This document shows, in pieces, positions 25,895 through 32,900 of a DNA stretch of 64,000 nucleotides (its first letter is position 1; each line of letters starts with the position of its first letter). The DNA is from Novosphingobium jiangmenense (GTDB lineage: Bacteria > Pseudomonadota > Alphaproteobacteria > Sphingomonadales > Sphingomonadaceae). Location of the stretch: NCBI RefSeq assembly GCF_015694345.1, contig NZ_JADQDC010000001.1:310001-374000 (forward strand), written 5' to 3'. The position numbers were made by a program, and so were the translations under genes. A model generated the notes under the pieces. The model was not told where the DNA came from and searched no databases. It saw only the letters and a program-made list of their open reading frames with translations.

Positions 25895-27208
25895 TCAGTC
25901 GCGGAAAGCGCGCTCGAGCTGGTCGAAGAAGGGCTTGGTCAGGTAGGACAGCAGCGAACGGTCGCCGGTCGAGATGAAAACTTCGGCGGGCATGCCCACG
26001 GTCAGTTTCAGCCCGGTCTGCTTCTCGAACCGGCTGCGGTCGAAGCTCAGCTTGACGTGGTAGAAGCTGGCGCCGGTCTTGTCGTCGGCGGCGCGCTCCG
26101 GCGCGATGAACGTCAGGACGGCGTCGGCTTCCGGGGTCGTCTGGGCGTTGAACGCCGGGAAACGCAGGCGGGCCTTCTGGTTCAGCTGCAGCTGGTCGAT
26201 GTCGGACGGGCTAACCCGCGCGTCGACGATGAACCTGTCGCCATCCGGCACGATCTGCAGGATCTGCTGCCCCGGCGGGACCGCGCTGCCCGGCGTGGTG
26301 TAGGCAAGCCCATAGACCACGCCATCCTGCGGTGCGCGAATGACACTGCGTTCGTACATGTCGCGGGCATCGGCGCTGCGCACCTCGCCCTGGTTCAGCG
26401 CCTCGATGACCTGTGCGAGCTCGGTCCCCGCGTCCGCACGGCTGCCCTGCTTCAGGCTCAGCATCTGTTCGCGGATCTCGGAGATGCGCGCCGTGATCTG
26501 GGCCACGCGGGCTTCGAGCGATGCCGCCTCACCCGAAAGGCTGACGGCGGTGCGCTCGATCTCGTTCAGGCGATTGATGGTGACGAGCTTTTCGCCATAG
26601 AGCTGGCGCAGGCTGCCCAGTTCGGGCGAGATGAGCTTCTCCTGTTCTCGGATCGCCCAGATCTGCTTGCGCGTGCTGTCGATCTCCGAACGGGCCTGCG
26701 TCACCCGCTCCTCGAGAAGCGCAATCTGGCTCGCGCGTTCGGACTGGCGGATGTCGAAGAGCCGCCGCTCGCGCTCAAGGGCCGTCGCGACCGACGCATC
26801 GCGCGAGGCCAGCATGTCCTGCGGAAACGCGATCGTGCTCTGATTGCCAATCTCCGCCTCGAGCCGTGCCCGCCGCGCCCGTAGCTCGGCAACGCTGGCA
26901 CCCGTCAGGTCTGCATTGACCGAGGTGACCGCATTGTCGAGCCGAAGCAGGACGTCCCCTGCCCTCACCCGCGAACCGTCGTGGACCAGCACCTCGGACA
27001 GGACACCACCGCGCAAGTGCGAAACGGATTTGACCTGCGATTCCACCGTCAGGGCGCCACCTGCGACAACGGCCCCGGTCACCTGCACCACTTGCGCCAT
27101 CAGGGTGATCACGACGACGAACACCCCGACGGCACGGTAGGCCTTGCGGGTGCGCGACTGCAGCCGCTCGCCGGGCGTGAACTGCGAGGCTTCGGCCTTA
27201 TCCGGCAT
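25895..27208 (-). CDS. HlyD/PrsE-family type I secretion membrane-fusion protein
   Basis: A 437-residue adaptor: short cytoplasmic N-terminus, one membrane helix (AVGVFVVVITLMAQVVQVTG), a lipoyl-type half (SHLRGGVLSEVLVHDGSRVRAGD), a long coiled-coil hairpin (about 100 to 270), and a beta-barrel end with GQQILQIVPDGDRFIVDARV and GLKLTVGMPAEVFISTGDRS, typical of type I HlyD proteins. It links the ABC transporter to the TolC-like duct. The ATG at 27208 overlaps the ABC gene by 11 bp; an upstream TTG at 27229 is the other candidate but has its GGAG too close. Confidence 0.9.
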   Translation of the reverse strand: MPDKAEASQFTPGERLQSRTRKAYRAVGVFVVVITLMAQVVQVTGAVVAGGALTVESQVKSVSHLRGGVLSEVLVHDGSRVRAGDVLLRLDNAVTSVNADLTGASVAELRARRARLEAEIGNQSTIAFPQDMLASRDASVATALERERRLFDIRQSERASQIALLEERVTQARSEIDSTRKQIWAIREQEKLISPELGSLRQLYGEKLVTINRLNEIERTAVSLSGEAASLEARVAQITARISEIREQMLSLKQGSRADAGTELAQVIEALNQGEVRSADARDMYERSVIRAPQDGVVYGLAYTTPGSAVPPGQQILQIVPDGDRFIVDARVSPSDIDQLQLNQKARLRFPAFNAQTTPEADAVLTFIAPERAADDKTGASFYHVKLSFDRSRFEKQTGLKLTVGMPAEVFISTGDRSLLSYLTKPFFDQLERAFRD

Positions 27209-28934
27209 TGGCGGGCGCCATGGTTGCAACTCCGGGATTGTTCGCCAGCGACATGCGGACGATCACCTCGTCCCGCCCCCCAAACTCGCGCACCCGCCCC
27301 CCTTCGAGGACGAGGAGGTGGCTGACGCTGTCGAGGATCTGCTTGCGGTGCGCCACGACGATGACAATCGCGCCGCGTGCTCGTGCAACGCCGATCGCCT
27401 GAACCAGCGCCGCCTCGCCGGCAGCGTCAAGGTTGGAATTGGGCTCGTCGAGAACGATCAGGAACGGGTTTCCGTACATCGCCCGGGCGAGAGCGATGCG
27501 CTGGCGTTGGCCGGCGGAGAGGTTGGTGCCGCCTTCGCCGACTTCGAACTGGTAGCCGCCGGGGAGAGCAAGGATCATCTCGTGGACGCCGGCGGCCTGG
27601 GCGGCGCCGATGATGCTCTCGGGCGAGGCCGAGGCGTCGCAGCGGGCGATGTTCCAGGCGATGGAGCCGTCAAAGAGTTCGACCGACTGCGGCAGGTAGC
27701 CGAGCGCCTGGCCGATATCGTCGGGGTCCCACTGATCAAGCGCGGCCTGATCGAGGCGGACGCGGCCGCTGACCGGAGCCCACACGCCGACGACCGTGCG
27801 CACCAGCGACGACTTGCCGGCGGCACTCGGCCCGATCACGGCAAGGACATCGCCTGCGGAGAGCGTGAAGGCGATCTGGGCGATCGACGGGCGCTGGGTA
27901 CCGGGTGGACAGACGGTGACGTTCTCGACGACGAGCTGGCGGGTCGGCAGCGGCAATTGCAGGCGCTCGGGCTGCTCCGGCGTGACGGACAAGAGGTGAT
28001 CGAGCTTCTGCCATGCCGAGCGCGCCGCGATCAGGTTGCGCCACTGCGCGATGGCCTGATCGACCGGCGCGAGCGCACGCCCGGCAAGTACCGAGCTGGC
28101 GAAAATCACCCCGCCCGTCGCCTCGCCGGAGAGCACGAGCAAGGCGCCGACGGTGAGGATCAACGATTGCAGCACCATGCGCGAACTGCGTCCGACGACC
28201 GCCAGCAGCACGTTCTTCTCGTTGAGCTCCTGCTGGGTCGAGACGAGTTCGGCACCAGCCTCCTGCGCAATTGCAATGGTCCGGTCGCGCATGCCGAGCG
28301 CCCGGATCAGTTCGGCATGGACGCGCTGGCTTTCCTGCATCCTGAACCGGCGGAGGCCGAGCGAGGACACCTGCTGGACCGCATCGCGATTGATGCGGTC
28401 GGTGAGGCGGGTCAGGCCGACAAGCAGCAAGGCACCGACAAGAGCCGTAACCCCCAACCAGATGTGGAGGAGCGACAGCACGATCAGGAAGAAGACGATC
28501 CACGGCAGATCGAGCAGGGCAGCAGGACCCGTTCCCGCGATGAAATTCTGCAGCTGATCGAGATCCCGCAGCGGGCTTTGCGTGGCCGACTGGACAGGAT
28601 GTTCAATCGCATGCTGATGGGCGGCCCGCGCCACGCGAGGGCGCAGTCTGTTCCCGATCTCGGCCGCAACCTCGCCAAGGATGTTGGAGCGCAAGACTTC
28701 GAAGCCAGCTTGAGCGCTGTAGGCGACCAGGACCAGCACCAGAAGGCCGACGAGCGTGGGATAACTGTGCGAGGGCAGAACGCGATCGTAGACCAGCATC
28801 ATGTAGATCGAACCGCCAAGCACCAGCACGTTGATCACTGCGCTGAGCGCGGCAATGCCCAGCAGCGGCCCACGCGCACCTGCCACCATCGCCTTCAGGG
28901 GACTGGCCGAGCCATCGGCCAAGAACGTGCTCAT
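27198..28934 (-). CDS. Type I secretion ABC transporter, PrsD/PrtD type
   Basis: A 578-residue half-transporter. Residues about 20 to 300 hold six membrane helices; residues about 340 to 560 are the nucleotide-binding domain with Walker A GPSAAGKSS, signature LSAGQRQRIALARA and Walker B FLIVLDEPNSNLD. There is no N-terminal C39 peptidase or C39-like domain, as in the PrtD/PrsD group that exports RTX proteases and adhesins through an uncleaved C-terminal signal. The start is placed at the ATG at 28934, with GGAA about 9 bases upstream; a GTG at 29030 would add a 32-residue basic leader unlike the family. The motif at 29076-29086 lies in its leader. Confidence 0.9.
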   Translation of the reverse strand: MSTFLADGSASPLKAMVAGARGPLLGIAALSAVINVLVLGGSIYMMLVYDRVLPSHSYPTLVGLLVLVLVAYSAQAGFEVLRSNILGEVAAEIGNRLRPRVARAAHQHAIEHPVQSATQSPLRDLDQLQNFIAGTGPAALLDLPWIVFFLIVLSLLHIWLGVTALVGALLLVGLTRLTDRINRDAVQQVSSLGLRRFRMQESQRVHAELIRALGMRDRTIAIAQEAGAELVSTQQELNEKNVLLAVVGRSSRMVLQSLILTVGALLVLSGEATGGVIFASSVLAGRALAPVDQAIAQWRNLIAARSAWQKLDHLLSVTPEQPERLQLPLPTRQLVVENVTVCPPGTQRPSIAQIAFTLSAGDVLAVIGPSAAGKSSLVRTVVGVWAPVSGRVRLDQAALDQWDPDDIGQALGYLPQSVELFDGSIAWNIARCDASASPESIIGAAQAAGVHEMILALPGGYQFEVGEGGTNLSAGQRQRIALARAMYGNPFLIVLDEPNSNLDAAGEAALVQAIGVARARGAIVIVVAHRKQILDSVSHLLVLEGGRVREFGGRDEVIVRMSLANNPGVATMAPANAG

Positions 28935-29075
28935 CTTGCGCAATTCCAAAAGTGCAGACCGGGCAAGGCGTCTGGCGTTCAGCGCTCCGGTAGAAAGAGC
29001 ACGCCGAAACCGGCACCAGTGCTCCGGCACCCCGGATGCCTTGATCTGCGCACGTACTACGTTGGCAGGGCAGGC

Positions 29076-29086
29076 GAACTAGCCAG
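29076..29086 (-). promoter_or_regulatory. Shared leader motif (copy 3, degenerate) upstream of the type I secretion operon
   Basis: On the coding strand it reads CTGGCTAGTTC, matching CTGACTAGTCC of copies 1 and 2 at 9 of 11 bases, 142 bp before the ABC transporter ATG. It lies downstream of the terminator at 29121-29153, so within the leader or promoter of this operon. Taken alone it is weak evidence. Confidence 0.2.
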
Positions 29087-29120
29087 ATCGGTTACCCCGT
29101 GTATCGGATCGGACGATCAC

Positions 29121-29153
29121 AAAAAACCGGGAGGGTCCTGCGACCGCCCCCGG
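29121..29153 (-). terminator. Rho-independent terminator after the second VPEID-CTERM gene
   Basis: Read on the minus strand, bases 29153 to 29127 fold as CCGGGGGCGGTC / GACCCTCCCGG with one bulged C and a GCAG loop, followed directly by six T residues (29126-29121). It lies 34 bp after the stop of the VPEID-CTERM gene and before the ABC transporter start, so the two units are transcribed separately. Confidence 0.85.
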
Positions 29154-29186
29154 CTTATCAATACCGACTTGGTCAGAGAGACCAGA

Positions 29187-29804
29187 TCAGGCGGCAGCGC
29201 CGACCAGATCGAGTTCCCCGTCCGTACGCGCAGCGGCACGACGCCGCTGCATCCACAGCGCAAAGGCAAGAACGATGAACAGAGCCACCGGCAGCTTGGC
29301 ACCGTCAATCTCGGGAATCGCCACAGAGGACGCCGTGGCGAAGTTCAGGATCGTCTGCGAAGGATCGACGCCAACCAGGAAATAGGAGTTCTGGTAGGTG
29401 CTGTCGCCCGAAAAGAACGCGCCGTCGATGTCGATCAGGCCGCCACCATTCTGGTTAAGCGATTGCAGGGCGTAGAACACTGGGCCGGTGCTGACGCTGC
29501 CGCCCTCGCCGGGGTGCGGGAATATGCCGAGGTCATTGCCAAGCGCCGCAGCGAACTGGGCCGCGATGCTGCCGTCTTCGCTCCACGGCTGACCGATGAG
29601 CGCAGTCTGGACCGACGCGTCGTTCAGGGCGCCCTGGACGACGTTGAAATCGAAGGTTGCGGTCTGCGATACGCCGCTACCATCGGTCCAGGTAACCGTC
29701 CGCACGACGGCGTGCGCCGGAGACATCGCCAGCAACAGTCCTCCGACAAGGGTCACCGCGCTTTTCGCCGCAATGCTAAGCTTCTTGTTCACAGGATTCC
29801 CCAT
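29187..29804 (-). CDS. VPEID-CTERM-type sorting protein, second candidate exosortase E substrate
   Basis: A 205-residue exported protein: signal peptide to about residue 32 (TLVGGLLLAMSPAHA), a body of unknown fold containing TDGSGVSQTATFDFNVVQG and GGGLIDIDGAFFSGD, then a sorting tail with IPEID at residues 163-167, a hydrophobic helix (LPVALFIVLAFALWM) and basic residues (QRRRAAAR). The tail matches that of the protein at 15440-16156, with Ile instead of Val at the first position. It lies between the RTX adhesin and its likely secretion system, 132 bp after the adhesin stop, with a terminator right behind. The region 29805-29936 shows no terminator, so read-through from the adhesin is possible. 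Confidence 0.82.
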   Translation of the reverse strand: MGNPVNKKLSIAAKSAVTLVGGLLLAMSPAHAVVRTVTWTDGSGVSQTATFDFNVVQGALNDASVQTALIGQPWSEDGSIAAQFAAALGNDLGIFPHPGEGGSVSTGPVFYALQSLNQNGGGLIDIDGAFFSGDSTYQNSYFLVGVDPSQTILNFATASSVAIPEIDGAKLPVALFIVLAFALWMQRRRAAARTDGELDLVGAAA

Positions 29805-29936
29805 GTCTGCCTATTCACCTCTATGCCCTCATGATCTGGCAGCTGCCATAACCGAAAGGGCTACATATGTTTCGCCCGGGAACCACCCCGGAGAGCTGCC
29901 CCGGACCGACCCCCATGCCGGCCCGGAGCAAACCGG

Positions 29937-32900
29937 TCATGCCACGATCAGGAAGTCCGATGCGGCAAGAGTGGGTCGCGCGCCACCGAGGGTGGCGGCG
30001 GAGAGCACAGCGATCTGGACCGCAGCGCCGGCTCCGTTGCCATCCGCATCGTAAAGCAGAGCGCCCGTGCTGGAGTTGTAGATCAAGCGGTCATCCGCAT
30101 CATGCGCTGCGGCACCGATGTGGAAGGCAGCCGAATCCAGGACCGTATCGGCAAGCCCGGTGAGACCGGTGAAGACCGCCTTGCTGAGCCAGATCTGGTC
30201 CGTGCCCGATACGAAATCGACGATCGTGTCGAGATTGTTCGTGGCATTGGGCGCCGCGTCGAACACGAAGGCATCCGCACCGGCTCCACCACGAAGGGTG
30301 TCGTTCCCGGCACTGCCGATGAGGATATCGTTCCCGGCATTGCCGGTGAGCGTATCGTTGCCGCCATTACCGACCAGCTTGTCGTTACCGGCGCCGCCGA
30401 TCAACGAGTTGGTGCCGTTGTTGCCAACGAGTTCCAGCGCGCCGGCTGCAGCGGAGGCATTGACGTTGAGCGTTACCGTGCCCGTTGTCACGGCGTTGGC
30501 AGCCGTACCGGTGCCGACCACGACGCGCTCGATGCCTGAATCGCCACCGAAGATGGTCAGCGTGCCTGTAGCGGTAGCGGTGAAGCGCACTTCGTCAATT
30601 CCGCTGGTACCTGTATCGCTGATCTCGGCCTTGCCATGCTCGGTAGCAGCATTGATCAGATAGATGTCTGAACCCTGACCGCCGTCCATGGTGTCATCTC
30701 CGGCGCCGCCATAGATCACGTCGTTTCCGGCCGTGCCCTTGATCACGTTGTTGCCGGCCATGCCAGTGGTCTGGACCAGCCCATCGACGTTGAACGTCTT
30801 GGTGTCCGTAACCGTCGTGGCATTGCCTGCCGCATCGACCGAGCGGATCGCCACCGAGAGCGAACCTGCAGCCTGAAGGTCAGCACCGCTGACCGCGACG
30901 CTGTAAGCACCGTTGGCAACGGTTCCGGTGTAATCGGTTCCGTTCACGCGGACAGTGACCGCGTCACCATTCTGGACGTCGTCGCCGACGGTGCCGGTGA
31001 TGTTGACGTTGGCACCAGCCTCACTCAGCGACAGGCGGTTGTCATCCGTGACGTTCGCAATCGAGAAGCTCACGGTCGGGGCAACGGTATCGACAGCCAA
31101 CGTTCCGGTGGGATTGACGTTGTTGAAGCCGCCCGAGACCACGGCGTTGCCCGGTGCGTCCTTGATCGTGCCGGTCAGAGCCGAGGTGAGCGCCGTGGCC
31201 AGATCCGTCGTGTCCTGACCGGCCGAGGCGGTGTAGGTGAACACGAGGGTGCTGGTGCCCGAGCCGCTGGCGTAGGTCGCGGTGCCGCCATTGGCGAGCG
31301 CGATGGTCGGCGTGCCAGTGACGACGACGTTCTCGCTGAAGGTGACGTTCAGGTTGACGCTGTCACCTGCCTTGAGCGTGCCGTCGTTAGTACCGTAGGC
31401 GATCGAGCTGACCGTCGGTGCCGCACCGTCGACCGGGAGAATACCGGTGGGATTGACGCCGTTGAAGCCGCTTGCGGTGACCGCGTTGCCGACCGAGTCC
31501 TTGATCGTGCCGGTCAGGGCGTTGCTTGCCGCGGTCGCAAGATCAGCGGTGCTTTCACCTGCGCCTGCAGTGTAGCTGAACACCAAAGTGCTGGTGCCCG
31601 AACCGCTGACGTAAGAGGCGGTGCCGCCATTGGCGAGCGTGATGGTCGGGGTGCCGGTGACAACGACATTCTCGCTGAAGGCGACGTTCAGGTTGACCGA
31701 TTCACCGATGATCAGGTGACCATCGTTGGTGCCGTAAGTGATCGACGATACGGTCGGCGCAGTGGCATCGACTGCCAGGGTGCCCGAAGGATCGACAGAG
31801 TTGAACGACGCGGCGTTGACCGTGTTGCCCTCAACGTCGGTGATTGTACCGGTCAGCGCGTTCGACGACGCGGTGACGAGGTCGCTCGTATCCTGGCCGG
31901 CGCCAACGGTGTAGCTGAAGGTCAGCGTGCTGGTGCCCGAACCGCTGACGTAGGTGGCGGTGCCGCCGTTCGCCAGCGTGATCGTCGGGGTGCCAGTGAC
32001 GGTCACCGCCTCGCTCATGCCGACCGTCAGCGTGACGGTGCTGCCGAGCTTCACCCCACCATCGCTAGGCACGTAGACCAGCGAGGTCAGCGACGGAACA
32101 GTGGTGTCGACAGCCAGCGTGCCAGTGGGATTGACGTTGTTGAAGCCGCCGGTGCTGACGGCGTTGCCAGCCGCATCCTTGATCGTGCCGCTGAGTGCGC
32201 CGGTGAGCGCGGTGGAAAGGTCGGCAGTGTCCTGACCGGCTGCCGCGGTGTAAGTGAACACCAGCGTGTTGGTGCCCGAACCGCTGGCGTAAGTGGCGGT
32301 GCCACCGTTGGCGAGCGCAATGGTCGGCGTGCCGGTGACAGTGACCACTTCGCTGAAGACGACCGAGAGATCGACCGATTCACCGATGATCAGGTGGCCA
32401 TCGTTGGTGCCATAGCTGATCGACGAGACGGTCGGTGCGGTTGCATCGACGGCAAGCGAAGTCGTGGTCGTGACGCCGTTGAAGCTGCTGGCGACGACGG
32501 CGTTGCCGGGGATGTCCTTGATCGTTCCGGTCAGGGCACCCGAGGCAGCGGTTGCCAGCGATGTGGCGTCCTGCCCGGCGGCGACGGTGTAGGTAAAGGT
32601 CAGCGCGCTGGTGCCGGTGCCGCCCGAGTAGGTGGCGGTGCCGCCGTTGGCGAGCGTGATGGCGGGCGTGCCGGTGACTGCCACCGCCTCGCTCATGTTC
32701 ACGGTGAAGGTGACGAGATCGCCGACCTTCACGGTCGAGCCCGGTGCGTCGTAGCTGATCGACAGGACGGTGGGCGCGGTGCCATCGACCGGGAGAGTGC
32801 CGGTCGGGTTGACGCCGTTGAAGCCGCCCGACGTAACCGTGTTGCCGGCAAGGTCGGTGATCGTGCCGGTCAGCGCGTTGCTGGCGGCGGTGGCGAGGTC

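Noticed and set aside
27144..29834. An 896-codon plus-strand frame opposite the ABC transporter
   Set aside because: It crosses three real genes and a terminator, and has composition typical of antisense shadow. The minus-strand frames carry clear Walker and signature motifs.
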